From NCBI RefSeq assembly GCF_014850955.1, contig NZ_JACXSS010000001.1, positions 3,348,001 through 3,412,000 of the forward strand: DNA of 64,000 nt. The letters are read 5' to 3'. This document shows, piece after piece, positions 47,046 to 55,400 of the stretch (its first letter is position 1; each line of letters starts with the position of its first letter). Under the pieces are notes generated by a model that searched no databases, had not been told where the DNA came from, and saw only the letters and a program-made list of their open reading frames with translations. The stretch comes from Methylomonas albis (GTDB taxonomy: Bacteria > Pseudomonadota > Gammaproteobacteria > Methylococcales > Methylomonadaceae). A program made the position numbers and the translations under genes.

Positions 47046-47612
47046 CCATAATCTCCTGATTCAACATCATTCGGATAGTGATGATTCCGAAGGCTAATGC
47101 CCAACGGGTTTCGCTGATTATAGCACTCCGTCACAGTTCTAATTTGCTTTTACCCAATTTTGCCACAGTGATCGCGAATAATGAGCAAGCAATCAAACAT
47201 AGCTGAGATTTCGCGCTATCTGCTTGTTTAGCCCTTTTCGAACAGCAATGAAAAAACCTAAGGAATCCATTGATAACTGAGTGAGAGCACAGGCAATTCG
47301 ACCGTTTCAGCTTGCGAAGCAGACCAAACCGCGTCAGCTCCAAATTAATTAGGCTACTGAAATGGAAATCACCCGCCTTGCGCCCGCAGCAATCGACCCG
47401 GCAATGTCAATACCTCTGCAAAATCACAGCCTTGCTTAGCATCCACTTCTTAATTAGCCGATTTCACTAAGAATATAAACTAGACCCCCAGCTATGGATT
47501 TCTTAACCCCACGTAGCCCATTCTTACATACGTGGTGGCAACCTATTCATCTCTACGTTATATTCATCGCCAATAGCTAAATATAAGCTTACCTCTTACT
47601 ACCAAAATACTC
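47046..47612. other. 567-base spacer with no gene found
   Basis: One 70-codon minus-strand frame (47131-47343) is present but is Leu/Lys/Ser-rich without family pattern or ribosome binding site. I see no RNA or terminator. It separates two divergent genes and should contain both promoters. Confidence 0.45.
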
Positions 47613-48917
47613 GTGACCACCTTATTTCAAATCCCACAAAATCACCCGCAGCGATTTGTCCTGCACAACGAAGTTCATGCACGAGCTTCGGCTATTCTTT
47701 GTTTGCCGGTTAGAGCCAGTTACTTGGCATTGTCGCTTTCAAGCGACGAAAAAACGCAAGAACGTCGACACCTGAAAGCGCTCTGCGAACGTTTTGGCGC
47801 CACCTCGCCAGATAACGATGGCGATCACTTTAGCGCCAGCTTTGACGCATTTCAAATGAGTTGGGAGCAACACGGCGAATTCAGCACTTATGCCTTTTAC
47901 GCCTACGACACAGACGGGGAACCCTTTGCCGATCCGGCTTTAAAAAAAGTCCCGGTCGACTGGCTATCGCAAATCGGCGGACAAGTAATCGTTGCAGCGC
48001 ACGCCAGCGTCATATCCGCTGAGGAGGTTAATTACCAGGACGAAATGGACTTATCGCCACTGATGACTTACTTCGCCGGCAATCCTATCGTCGGCTCTAA
48101 AGTGACCGGTGGTGCCGCTGCGGTTTTTACCGATTTTCGTATTCACGTGGACGGCTTTAGTCGTTTCCTGGTAGTGAATCAAAACTTGAGAACCGCGCAA
48201 GCAGGCCGCTTGTTGCACCGCTTATTCGATATCGAAGTGTATCGGGTAATGGCGCTGCTGGCCTTCCCAATTGCCCGGAAGCTGTATCCGGAATTGAAGA
48301 AGGCCGATAGGCAGCTGTATACCATCACCAATTCGATGACCCAGCCAACTAACGACGATGCCAAACTGTTGGATGAATTAACGGCGTTGGCGGCGGAAGT
48401 CGAGAATCATATTTCCACGCATCAATTCCGTTTTGCCGCCGCCAGCGCTTACTATCAATTGGTCGGACAACGCCTGGAAGACCTGCGCGAAGTGCGTATC
48501 CAAGGCATTCAAACCCTGGGGGAATTCATGAAACGCCGCCTGGAACCGGCGATGCATACCTGTAACTCCGTATCGCACCGCTTCACGCTGGTATCCGAAC
48601 GCGTTAGCAATGCCAGCCAATTGTTACGCACCAAAGTCGATATTATTATCGAGCGGCAAAATCAGGGCTTGCTATCGTCCATGGCTCTGCGAGCAAAAAT
48701 GCAGTTGCGCATGCAACAAATGGTTGAGGGTATTTCAATGGTAGCCATTACCTATTACGCCGCAAGCCTGATTGGTAAAATCGCCGAAGCGCTACACAGC
48801 TTAGGTTGGCACGTTAACGCCGAGTTGGTTGAAGGCGTATCGATTCCGTTTATTTTGGTCATCATTGGCATTAGTACCAGACGGATTCACAGAATCATTG
48901 CAAATACAACAGAGTGA
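47613..48917 (+). CDS. DUF3422 membrane-anchored protein
   Basis: A 434-residue protein starting at GTG 47613. The N-terminal part has HPQRFVLHNEVHARASAILC and later DFRIHVDGFSRFLV and QAGRLLHRLFDIEVYRVMAL, as in the DUF3422 family. A helical region (about 240-360) leads to two membrane helices (about 365-390 and 400-425), so it sits in the inner membrane with most of it soluble. No function is established for the family that I can name. Single gene. Confidence 0.88.
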   Translation: MTTLFQIPQNHPQRFVLHNEVHARASAILCLPVRASYLALSLSSDEKTQERRHLKALCERFGATSPDNDGDHFSASFDAFQMSWEQHGEFSTYAFYAYDTDGEPFADPALKKVPVDWLSQIGGQVIVAAHASVISAEEVNYQDEMDLSPLMTYFAGNPIVGSKVTGGAAAVFTDFRIHVDGFSRFLVVNQNLRTAQAGRLLHRLFDIEVYRVMALLAFPIARKLYPELKKADRQLYTITNSMTQPTNDDAKLLDELTALAAEVENHISTHQFRFAAASAYYQLVGQRLEDLREVRIQGIQTLGEFMKRRLEPAMHTCNSVSHRFTLVSERVSNASQLLRTKVDIIIERQNQGLLSSMALRAKMQLRMQQMVEGISMVAITYYAASLIGKIAEALHSLGWHVNAELVEGVSIPFILVIIGISTRRIHRIIANTTE

Positions 48918-49106
48918 ATTCCATCCCTATTCTTGAATCGAAATGATCTTTTAGCTTCGCCCCGCAATTAAACTTGAGCATTGCTATTCTTGGACTAGAC
49001 GAGGCCCGGATAGTAGAGACTAAATTTCTGGCTAATTCATTCTTTTGAAGCTTCCGGATTGCAAACTGAATCTAATTTGAATCGCTGTAATTCACTCTTA
49101 AGCGAC

Positions 49107-49298
49107 TTATCCCTTAGACAGCCATTCATGGCGCATCGCATCCAGAGTCTGCATGAGATCGTCTAATGCTTTAACTGATTCTTTATGTAAAGGATGAGCA
49201 TGATTGTGAATCGGGTGCTTGGTGTCATTCATCAGTTCATCAATGAAGCGCTCTGCTTCCATAATCTCTAGTGGAAGCGAATCTGATTTTTCGGCCAT
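49107..49298 (-). CDS. 63-residue soluble helical protein, unknown function
   Basis: A 63-codon frame from ATG 49298. The sequence reads MEAERFIDELMNDTKHPIHN and ESVKALDDLMQTLDAMRHEW, two amphipathic helices joined by a His/Pro-rich turn (HAHPLHK). It has no signal peptide. Composition is that of a real small protein. It lies directly downstream of the putative sRNA terminator. Confidence 0.6.
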   Translation of the reverse strand: MAEKSDSLPLEIMEAERFIDELMNDTKHPIHNHAHPLHKESVKALDDLMQTLDAMRHEWLSKG

Positions 49299-49332
49299 CT
49301 GAATAGCAAACAGGTTTATGGCAATGCACGCA

Positions 49333-49513
49333 TAAAAAAGCCCACAATTAAGTGGGCTTCGTCCGGTGTTATTTTTATGTTTTGTTGGACGCCTGTTATC
49401 AGTGATAGCAGGTTAATAGCTTGCGCTCTTATTATTGTTGTACCGTTACACGGTCGCTTTTTCCTCCCCCACTAGATACAAACCTTTTGGTTGGTATTGA
49501 CCTAAGTCAAGGT
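49333..49513 (-). ncRNA. putative small regulatory RNA with four to five hairpins
   Basis: A consensus-like promoter ends near 49520 and a strong terminator lies at 49333-49359, with no coding frame fitting between. Read on the minus strand, the roughly 180-base transcript can fold TTGAC-TTAG-GTCAA (49497-49510) and an AACC/GGTT stem extended by ATAC/GTAT (49476-49497). An ACCGT/ACGGT stem (49442-49454), a CCTG-x-TATCA/TGATA-x-CAGG stem (49392-49412) and the terminator stem follow. A-rich single strands (such as ACAACAATAATAAG) lie between stems, as in Hfq-bound sRNAs. The first two hairpins share one base, so only one may form. Confidence 0.5.
49339..49359 (-). terminator. intrinsic terminator of the putative sRNA
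   Basis: An 8-bp stem (49339-49346 with 49352-49359) with a 5-base loop is followed on the minus strand by a T-run (49334-49338). No coding gene upstream on that strand needs it, which is what first pointed to an RNA gene. Confidence 0.8.
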
Positions 49514-49519
49514 GGACGC

Positions 49520-49548
49520 ATTCTAGTTTACTGAAACCGCTTTGTCCA
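49520..49548 (-). promoter_or_regulatory. sigma-70 type promoter for the putative sRNA
   Basis: On the minus strand TGGACA (49543-49548) and TAGAAT (49520-49525) are separated by exactly 17 bases, each one or two changes from consensus. The palindrome TTGACNNNNGTCAA at 49497-49510 lies just after the expected start and could be an operator or the first RNA hairpin. Confidence 0.5.
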
Positions 49549-49647
49549 GAAAAAGTGCGGCGAATTGTCGCAATTTTAAATTGTTCTTGTTCAACCACCA
49601 GAGACGCTAGAAGCCTATCCGAGAACACGACCCTCGACCAAAGTGTA

Positions 49648-49865
49648 ATGGCCAACGAAATCCGGACACCTGTTTAGGCAGCATCGCTAAAATACTCCCG
49701 TTCGAATTCGATCGGGGATAGATAGCCCAATGTTGCGTGTGATCTTCGGCCATTGTAAAAAGCCAAATAATTGGTCACGCTAAGTTTTGCCGCTTCGTGG
49801 GTTTTGAATGTTTCGTAGTTGAGCTGCTCGCTTCACGCTGCGAAAAAATCGTTCGGTTGGTGGTC
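49648..49865 (-). pseudogene. IS3-family transposase OrfB, 3' fragment
   Basis: Read on the minus strand the end of an IS3 OrfB appears: HEAAKLSVTNYLAFYNGRRS then HATLGYLSPIEFEREYF, stopping at 49674. A one-base deletion near 49815 breaks the frame after RFFRSVKR. The insertion sequence end (TGTCCGGATTTCGTTGGCC) follows at about 49648-49670. The upstream part is missing: the group II intron piece begins where the exon stops. Confidence 0.75.
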
Positions 49866-49950
49866 GAGTCAACCGAAGGGAACCGCCCCCTTCAGTTGCT
49901 CACAGAACCGTACGTGAACATCTCGATTCATACGGCTCTTGTTATCCAGC
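49866..49950 (-). mobile_element. group II intron 3' end (domains V and VI), relic
   Basis: On the minus strand 49938-49905 is a 34-base domain V: it begins GAGCCGTATG, has a GAGA tetraloop, and ends ACGTACGGTTC. One inner pair is lost. It is followed by a domain VI hairpin (arms 49888-49898 and 49870-49880, 11 bp with one wobble) and a short 3' end before the IS3 exon. The rest of the intron, including its reverse transcriptase, is gone. The intron had evidently inserted into the IS3 transposase gene. Confidence 0.6.
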
Positions 49951-50040
49951 CACCCAACTCCAGACTCGCCAATGTAAAGTGGACCCCGAAATCCAGACAG
50001 TAGTTTAAGCTATGCCCTGTCGGAAAATAGAAGGCAGGAA

Positions 50041-50328
50041 ATGAGTAATAGCAAACGGAAGATATTTACAGGTGCCCAAAAAGCCAAGATTGCCTTGGAA
50101 GCGGTCAAGGGTGCCAAGACCATCAATGAGATTGCCCAAGAGCACGGCGTCCATCCGACACAGGTGAGCCAATGGAAAAAGGAGTTGCTGGACCATGCCG
50201 GCAGCCTGTTCGAGGGCAAGCGCGGGCCGAAACCGGTCAACGCCCAAAGCGACCCCGATCGACTATACGCCAAGATTGGGCAATTGAACATGGAACTGGA
50301 TTGGCTTAATTCCCACACGGGGCACTAG
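50041..50328 (+). CDS. IS3-family transposase OrfA
   Basis: A 95-residue DNA-binding OrfA. The helix-turn-helix is in AQKAKIALEAVKGAKTINEI and HGVHPTQVSQWKKELLDHAG. It ends with a leucine-zipper-like helix (LYAKIGQLNMELDWL). The stop is followed by a run of seven A, the usual kind of slip site for making the OrfAB fusion. It lies in a truncated element, so it is not expected to support transposition. Confidence 0.85.
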   Translation: MSNSKRKIFTGAQKAKIALEAVKGAKTINEIAQEHGVHPTQVSQWKKELLDHAGSLFEGKRGPKPVNAQSDPDRLYAKIGQLNMELDWLNSHTGH

Positions 50329-50733
50329 AAAAAAATCTGGGATCAGCCTGTAGAGGAGCGGCAACGTTGGATTGCAGCGGATGAGACGATGACGCTTTCC
50401 CGACAATGCCGACTACTCAAGGTCACTCGTTCGGTGGTGTCTGAGCAGAAAAAGCGCTTGCTGAAAGACGTTGCTGAACGTGATCTCATCTTATTGAAAT
50501 TACAGGACGAGGAGTACACCCGCCACCCGTTTTACGGCTCCAGGCGGATGAGGCGTTGCCTTCAGGACTGCGGCTACCGCGTCAATCGCAAGCGGGTTCA
50601 GCGTTTGATACAGCAGTTGGGTCTGGTTGGCATGGCCCCCGGCCCCAACACTAGTAAGCCGCATCCGCAGCACAAGCTTTATCCGTACCTGTTACGGGGT
50701 GTCGATGTTATTCGGCCCAATCAGGTCTGGAGT
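50329..50733 (+). pseudogene. IS3-family transposase OrfB, N-terminal fragment
   Basis: The frame reads PVEERQRWIAADE, then the HTH_21-type region EEYTRHPFYGSRRMRRCLQD and NRKRVQRLIQQLGLVGMAPG, up to RPNQVW just before the DDE core. It then runs into unrelated sequence at 50734. The catalytic domain is absent. Confidence 0.8.
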
Positions 50734-50952
50734 AACCAAACAATAAGGGCGCAAAGCACAACCACAGCAATGACGAAGATTATTCCAAAACCATTGGCGG
50801 TCTCTAGCTCATTCATTAAATCACTATCAGCCTTGAATATCAGAAATCACTGATATTTTTTAGAAAAACTTGCAATTGGAAAAGCAGCCGTATTTATTGC
50901 TGTCAATTGTAGACACTTGTGAACAATTGTCCCGCCAGTGTCCCGAGCAAGC

Positions 50953-50978
50953 AAAAAAAAGCCTGCATCGCTGCAAGC
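50953..50978 (-). terminator. terminator following the tRNA-Asn fragment
   Basis: On the minus strand a 7-bp stem with GCGA loop (50961-50978) is followed by eight T (50953-50960). It sits 12 bases after the CCA end of the tRNA fragment, so it is probably the original terminator of the host tRNA-Asn gene. Confidence 0.75.
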
Positions 50979-50990
50979 CCTTGATTTATT

Positions 50991-51035
50991 TGGCTCCCCC
51001 GGACGGGCTCGAACCGCCGACCTAGTGATTAACAG
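50991..51035 (-). tRNA. tRNA-Asn 3' fragment (attachment site of an integrated element)
   Basis: On the minus strand this is the 3' half of a tRNA-Asn: anticodon loop CTGTTAA, anticodon stem remainder and variable loop, T-arm with TTCGAGC, acceptor strand and CCA end at 50991. The 5' half is missing; homology stops at the anticodon loop at 51035. This is the pattern left at the far end of an island that integrated into a tRNA gene. The integrase gene begins 200 bases away. An intact tRNA-Asn is expected at the other end, to the right of this window. Confidence 0.75.
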
Positions 51036-51237
51036 GCACAAAACGCGTTGTATCATAAAATCTCATTTTATATATTTATTTTTAATTTTCATTACCTTAT
51101 AAGTCTGATGCATCTCAGTTCGTCTCACTCCATATCACCAAATCGCAAGCACAACGCGACATTAAAAGCGACATTTTATGCTATAGTCTTTATGCATTTT
51201 TCGTTGAAAGCTGTTGTTCTCTAAGTAGGCTCTCATC

Positions 51238-52569
51238 ATGCTAAAAACTGGCTTAACCGATAGATTAATCAAAAACGCTAAAGCAAGCACAAACACCGTA
51301 AGACTCAGGGATAATTCTTCCGACCCTGCTTTAAAAGGCTTCATGCTGCAAATTTTACCAAGCGGCCTAAAAACGTTTGCGCTTTCCTATACCAGTCCCG
51401 AATCAGGAAAAAGACGATTTATAAAGCTAGGGACCTACCCTGCCATGTCGCTAAAAGAAGGCCGCGAAGCGGCTCGACATAACCGCCAGATACTGGACAA
51501 AGGTTTAGACCCCATATCTTATGGCACACAATTAAAAATTGATGCGCTGACTCAAAAAGAACGAGTTAACAAACTAGGCACAGTACAGGATTTGTTTAAA
51601 TTTTATTTGCTTGACCTGGAAATGGATCTCAAGCGATCTGCCAAACAAGTTAATTCGATTTATCTCAGGGACATAGATCCTTGCATAGGTGACCTAAAGT
51701 GCAGTGAAGTCACCACCGAACACATTATTGATATTATCGCCACTATCGAAAATAGAGGCGCACCAACACTTGCCAACCGAACGCGCTCATATCTCAGAGC
51801 GGCATTCTCTTTTGGCCAACATTGCAAATCTTCACCCCGTTGGAATAAAAACAAAGAACTCCCTAATTTCAACATCAGCATCAATCCAGTCATTGATACT
51901 AAAAAAGCACCGGGTGAAAATCGAGTCGCACATAATTATCTCAGTAAGGCAGATGTTAGCAGGCTTTGGGGCGAAATCGGTGTGGATGCCATGAGCCCCG
52001 ACATGGCCCTGGCCATTAAACTGTTAATTTCTACCGGCCAGCGGGTTGAGGAAGTGTTAAATGCTTCTTGGTCTGAATTTGATCGGCAAGAATTATTGTG
52101 GACTATCCCGGCCGAACGAAGAAAAAATAGGGGTAAAAATAAAAGCAAGGAACCCCACTTGGTTCCTATCACGGAGTTCCATCTTCGCTTGCTCGATGAA
52201 CTCAGACAATACTCTGGCAATAGTCAGTTCCTTTTTCCTCATCATCTCGATGGCACCAAACCTCGCACTAGCGATTCATTGTCACAAGCTGTTTACCGAT
52301 TCTGTTCGCCTCAGGGAAACAGTAAGCGAACGCCCTTTCCAAAATTTGCCCCCAGAGACTTGCGTAGAACCTGGAAAACCTTGGCAGGCAGCATAGGCAT
52401 TGGACTAGAAGTTAGAAACAAAATCCAGGGTCATGCTTTTCAAGACATTGGCTCAATCCATTATGACCGTTATGATTATTTAAAAGAAAAGCGGGAAGGT
52501 ATCAACCAATGGACTGATTGGTTAGAAACCATTATTAGCCAATCAAACCAACTTCCTTTGATTGAATAA
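51238..52569 (+). CDS. int: tyrosine-type site-specific integrase (P4 family)
   Basis: A 443-residue integrase. The N-terminal DUF4102 arm-binding domain (about 1-85; GFMLQILPSGLKTFALSY, RRFIKLGTYPAMSLKEGREA) is followed by the core-binding domain (about 110-215) and the catalytic domain (about 235-430). The catalytic residues seen are R in STGQRVEEVLNASW, the RDLRRTW box (Arg in place of the more usual His), and the tyrosine in HYDRYDYLKEKREG. P4-type integrases insert into tRNA 3' ends, which fits the tRNA-Asn fragment beside it. Confidence 0.93.
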   Translation: MLKTGLTDRLIKNAKASTNTVRLRDNSSDPALKGFMLQILPSGLKTFALSYTSPESGKRRFIKLGTYPAMSLKEGREAARHNRQILDKGLDPISYGTQLKIDALTQKERVNKLGTVQDLFKFYLLDLEMDLKRSAKQVNSIYLRDIDPCIGDLKCSEVTTEHIIDIIATIENRGAPTLANRTRSYLRAAFSFGQHCKSSPRWNKNKELPNFNISINPVIDTKKAPGENRVAHNYLSKADVSRLWGEIGVDAMSPDMALAIKLLISTGQRVEEVLNASWSEFDRQELLWTIPAERRKNRGKNKSKEPHLVPITEFHLRLLDELRQYSGNSQFLFPHHLDGTKPRTSDSLSQAVYRFCSPQGNSKRTPFPKFAPRDLRRTWKTLAGSIGIGLEVRNKIQGHAFQDIGSIHYDRYDYLKEKREGINQWTDWLETIISQSNQLPLIE

Positions 52570-52594
52570 AACGTTCACCCTGAAACCGGTGCGT

Positions 52595-52638
52595 ATTCTG
52601 ATTAATTTGAACACCGATTCTGGTTGAACTTGAACACC
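52595..52638. repeat. two direct repeats, possible IS21-like end relic
   Basis: ATTCTG-AT/GT-TRAATTTGAACACC-type repeats occur at 52595-52615 and 52617-52638. Such spaced repeats beginning ATTC are typical of IS21-group ends, and the piece of istB at 54476 supports this. Assignment is tentative. Confidence 0.35.
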
Positions 52639-52741
52639 TAAAACCCAACGCATCGGTGGAAGCGGATTTTTACTCCAAGTGTTCAACTTGGGTCAAGGAA
52701 TTCAATTTTTTCCGCATCGATTCTCCTTTCAAATTTATCCG

Positions 52742-52932
52742 GTGGGCGTAAAGTGGTTCAACGATGAAAAAGGCTTTGGTTTCATTGAGCAAGCCGACGG
52801 CAAAGATGTTTTTGTTCACTTTAGCGTGATCCAAGGCAACGGCCGGAAAACCTGAACGAAGGTCAGCGAGTAACCCTGGAAGTGACCTCGGGGGCCAAAG
52901 GTCCACAAGCTGAAAACGTGACGCCTTTATAG
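52742..52932 (+). pseudogene. cold-shock protein gene, frameshifted and lacking its proper start
   Basis: The frame reads [20 protein letters not shown] then [12 protein letters not shown], a Csp RNA-binding fold with both RNP motifs. One base is missing near 52853; adding one C there restores NEGQRVTLEV and the ending GPQAENVTPL before TAG at 52930. The first residues are cut and only a GTG at 52742 is available. Confidence 0.8.
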
Positions 52933-52963
52933 TCGTCTAATCAGTGTACTGCACAGTGTGAAA

Positions 52964-53089
52964 TCAGATTCGTAGCCTCGCCGTGAACGTGCGGACACTG
53001 ACCTGCTGTTGCGAACAATACTCTGCCTGTGACAAACCACTGCTTTGCCACGCTTCAATATGCTGCCGCTATTTCGATGTGATGGCCAT
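52964..53089 (-). pseudogene. IS66-type TnpA N-terminal relic
   Basis: The minus-strand frame from ATG 53089 reads RQHIEAWQSSGLSQAEYCSQ, the helix-turn-helix of IS66 TnpA proteins. A TAG at codon 7 interrupts it, and it stops soon after the motif. No other IS66 gene is present. Confidence 0.55.
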
Positions 53090-53351
53090 ACCTGCTCCTG
53101 ATCAAAAAAGCACAGGATGCCATCGGCGCAATATTTTTCACAGGCGGTACGGCTAAGCGCTTACTCAGATTCTGTCTAAATGTTTGTTTTTATTATAAAG
53201 TATGACAGTAAATCTCAAAAAAATTAACATAATCAATGTTATGCGAAGTCACACTGTTAGTGCAATATAGTAATGTCCTGTTTTAGCAAAGTTGAAATGT
53301 CCTATCCGGAGTAACTTAACCACGCGTTAATTTACCCAGGAGTCGGAAGCT

Positions 53352-53474
53352 ATGAAGGAATTTATGACCATGAACCCGACAGGGTGACATCGCGTCGAAG
53401 TTATTCAAAAATTATCAGAAGCTATTTACGCTCAGCGTGCGGTAGTTATCATCCTGACGACGCCTCTCATGTGA
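53352..53474 (+). pseudogene. possible transposase N-terminal relic
   Basis: The frame reads MKEFMTMNPTG, an in-frame TGA, then HRVEVIQKLSEA, similar to the start of IS1202/ISNCY-type transposases (MTM..E..R..VIQK). Only about 40 codons remain. Recognition is by pattern alone. Confidence 0.3.
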
Positions 53475-53518
53475 TAATCAGCGAATTATGGCGTACGTTA
53501 CAACCGTGAGAGCGCAGC

Positions 53519-54328
53519 ATGGGCATTCAGGATAGAGATTACTACTGGGAAAAACATAAATCAGCGTCAAAATCGAATGTCAGTGACTTTGACCAATTTC
53601 TCAAGCGCAATAAAGACACCAAGAAATCCTCCAAACAGAACTCTGGGGGTTTTAAATATCTTTTGATGCCGGCACTGATGCTGTTCGGGCTTTGGCAAGG
53701 TGCAGATAGGTTGCTGAAACAAAGAGCAGATCATCGCCCAACATCGCCCACCATTTCCATTCCTGGTGGTTCTGATCCTGTTGCTATTCCCATTTCAGGC
53801 GGTCTTGAAATAACGGCCGACCGGCAAGGACATTTCCGGGGGACGACATATATCAATGACGTTCCAATGCCTTTCTTGATTGATACCGGCGCAACCATAA
53901 CCTCAATTCCTGCCAGCTTAGCCTATGCAGCTCACCTGCCCGTTGGCGCCCAAATAAACGCACATACAGCCGGAGGCCAAGTTGTAGACCGGCTTACTAA
54001 AATAAACCACCTGAAAATCGGCAATGCGAAAATCCAAAATCTTGATGCGGCCATTAACGAGCATCTGGAAGAAGTGCTGATCGGCATGAATACCTTGAAG
54101 TATTTCAATATCACCCAAAGCGGCAACACCATGACACTGGTGGCCAATGGTTCTTCGCCCGAACAAATTACCAGGGCTTCAATCATGCCGCCCTCCTCTG
54201 TTCGACCAAATATTTTGGCTGTAGAACAACCAATTGCAAAACAAGAAATTAAGCGACCGACAACCATAAAAAGAACTGTAAGTTGTGATGCCAGCAAAGT
54301 ATGCACCACGAAATACAGCGACCGCTGA
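53519..54328 (+). CDS. retropepsin-like aspartic protease, membrane-anchored
   Basis: A 269-residue protein. A charged N-terminus (GIQDRDYYWEKHKSASKSN) precedes one membrane helix (about 46-60). The single-domain aspartic protease (about 95-215) has the active-site motif FLIDTGATITSIPASLA (Asp near 122) and a closing EVLIGMNTLKYFNIT. Bacterial clan AA proteases of this type act as dimers in the periplasm or at the membrane. The C-terminal tail (about 215-269) is unstructured with two cysteines. It stands alone among transposon relics, so it could be island cargo. Confidence 0.82.
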   Translation: MGIQDRDYYWEKHKSASKSNVSDFDQFLKRNKDTKKSSKQNSGGFKYLLMPALMLFGLWQGADRLLKQRADHRPTSPTISIPGGSDPVAIPISGGLEITADRQGHFRGTTYINDVPMPFLIDTGATITSIPASLAYAAHLPVGAQINAHTAGGQVVDRLTKINHLKIGNAKIQNLDAAINEHLEEVLIGMNTLKYFNITQSGNTMTLVANGSSPEQITRASIMPPSSVRPNILAVEQPIAKQEIKRPTTIKRTVSCDASKVCTTKYSDR

Positions 54329-54357
54329 CATAAGTATCAAATGCCTTATTCTTGGTC

Positions 54358-54967
54358 ATTGCGTATTCCAATTAAATCCACCACCGATTCCAATGTCAAA
54401 ACCACCAGGAATTCCAATCGAAACCCGCCAGTGGCGCCGACCGGCCCAGACCGTTTGACATTTCAGGTATCCAGCATCACGGCAAACGGGCGTTTTTATT
54501 CTACCTTTGAATTAGTCAATGCCTTGGAGCTGGAGAAGGCAGCCGGTAAACAAGGGCGCTTGGCGCTCAGTCTGATGCAGGTGGATTGTGTGATTTTAGA
54601 TGAGTTAGGCTATTTACCGTTTTCACAGGCCGGCGGCGCACTGCTATTCCACTTACTATCCAAGCTGTACGAACGCAGGAGCGTCATCATATCGACCAAC
54701 TTGAACTTCTCGGAATGGACTAGCGTGTTTATCGATGCCAAACTGACCACTGCGTTGCTGGATCGTCTGACCCATCATTGCCAGATTATCGAAACCGGTA
54801 ATGACTCATTCCGTTTAAACACAGCAGCGCTAATGCCAAACAGCGCATCCAGTCTAGGAAGCGACCAAGCGGGAGTCGCCCATCCTTGCAACGATCCATC
54901 AACCACAAACGGAGCTGACTTAGTCGGGTCGACTAAAACCTCCCTGTGGTGTACGCTGGACCACTAA
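54358..54967 (+). pseudogene. IS21-family istB fragment with IS end repeats
   Basis: ATTCCAAT-type repeats at 54366-54421 resemble an IS21 end. From about 54484 the frame encodes the middle and end of Ist[41 protein letters not shown] (Walker B), [14 protein letters not shown] and [20 protein letters not shown]. The Walker A part and N-terminus are missing. The open frame starts at 54341, but its first 45 residues are non-homologous repeat-derived sequence. Confidence 0.75.
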
Positions 54968-55074
54968 AGTCCTTGGTCAATTTTCGATCGGTACAACGCC
55001 TTCTAGATAATCAATATTCAACTGGCGTCAACAATGTTAATCTTTTAATCTCTAATAGACTTACATCATTATTC

Positions 55075-55371
55075 ATGAAAACTAAAATTGCCATAACATT
55101 GATACTGGCAACAGTTGTTGTCATTTTTCTTTTCTTGTTTAGAGATCAAGTGAATATTGCGGTTCATACTTCTGCCGCGAATGTGACAGTGCACGGCGAA
55201 AATAATCAACAGCCTCCACCTGGCATTAGAGCAGAAGATGTTAAAGCGGATGGCAATATTAAAGCGCACGACAAAGAAGGGCGTGGTATTGACGTGAAAA
55301 AGATAACAGCTAAGGGCGATATAACCTTAGTGGATGAGAAATCAGCTAAAGATTCAGAACAAACACATTAG
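55075..55371 (+). CDS. 98-residue membrane-anchored protein, partner of the TPR protein
   Basis: From ATG 55075 the protein has an N-terminal membrane helix (residues 5-24, IAITLILATVVVIFLFLF). An external or periplasmic part follows, with short repeats of the type VKADGNIKAHDK, VKKITAKGDITLVDEKSA. The same kind of repeat (KSEKGNITVVDKGNGNSG) opens the next gene, 29 bases downstream. This shared motif suggests the two proteins act together. Family not recognised. Confidence 0.65.
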   Translation: MKTKIAITLILATVVVIFLFLFRDQVNIAVHTSAANVTVHGENNQQPPPGIRAEDVKADGNIKAHDKEGRGIDVKKITAKGDITLVDEKSAKDSEQTH

Positions 55372-55400
55372 CTGTTATTTTTTTTAAAAAAGTTTGGTTA

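Larger units (their letters stand above)
49973..50733 (+). mobile_element. truncated IS3-family insertion sequence
   Basis: The left end begins TGTAAAGTGGACCCCGAAAT at 49973. An intact-looking OrfA (50041-50328) and the first part of OrfB follow. Homology stops at about 50733 in the middle of OrfB (after RPNQVW), where unrelated sequence begins. No right end is present, so it cannot move by itself. Confidence 0.8.

Noticed and set aside
47131-47343. 70-codon minus-strand frame in a long spacer
   Set aside because: Composition and lack of start signal suggest chance.
49497-49510. FNR/ANR operator for a protein gene
   Set aside because: The palindrome TTGACNNNNGTCAA lies downstream of the likely start site and can instead be the first hairpin of the RNA; no target gene is evident.
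49446-49655. 69-codon minus-strand frame
   Set aside because: It overlaps the promoter and body of the putative sRNA and the end of an IS3; no start signal.
50721-50816. 31-codon minus-strand membrane peptide at the IS3 break point
   Set aside because: It has a hydrophobic helix, but weak start signal and its stop lies in transposase sequence; likely a truncated leftover or chance.
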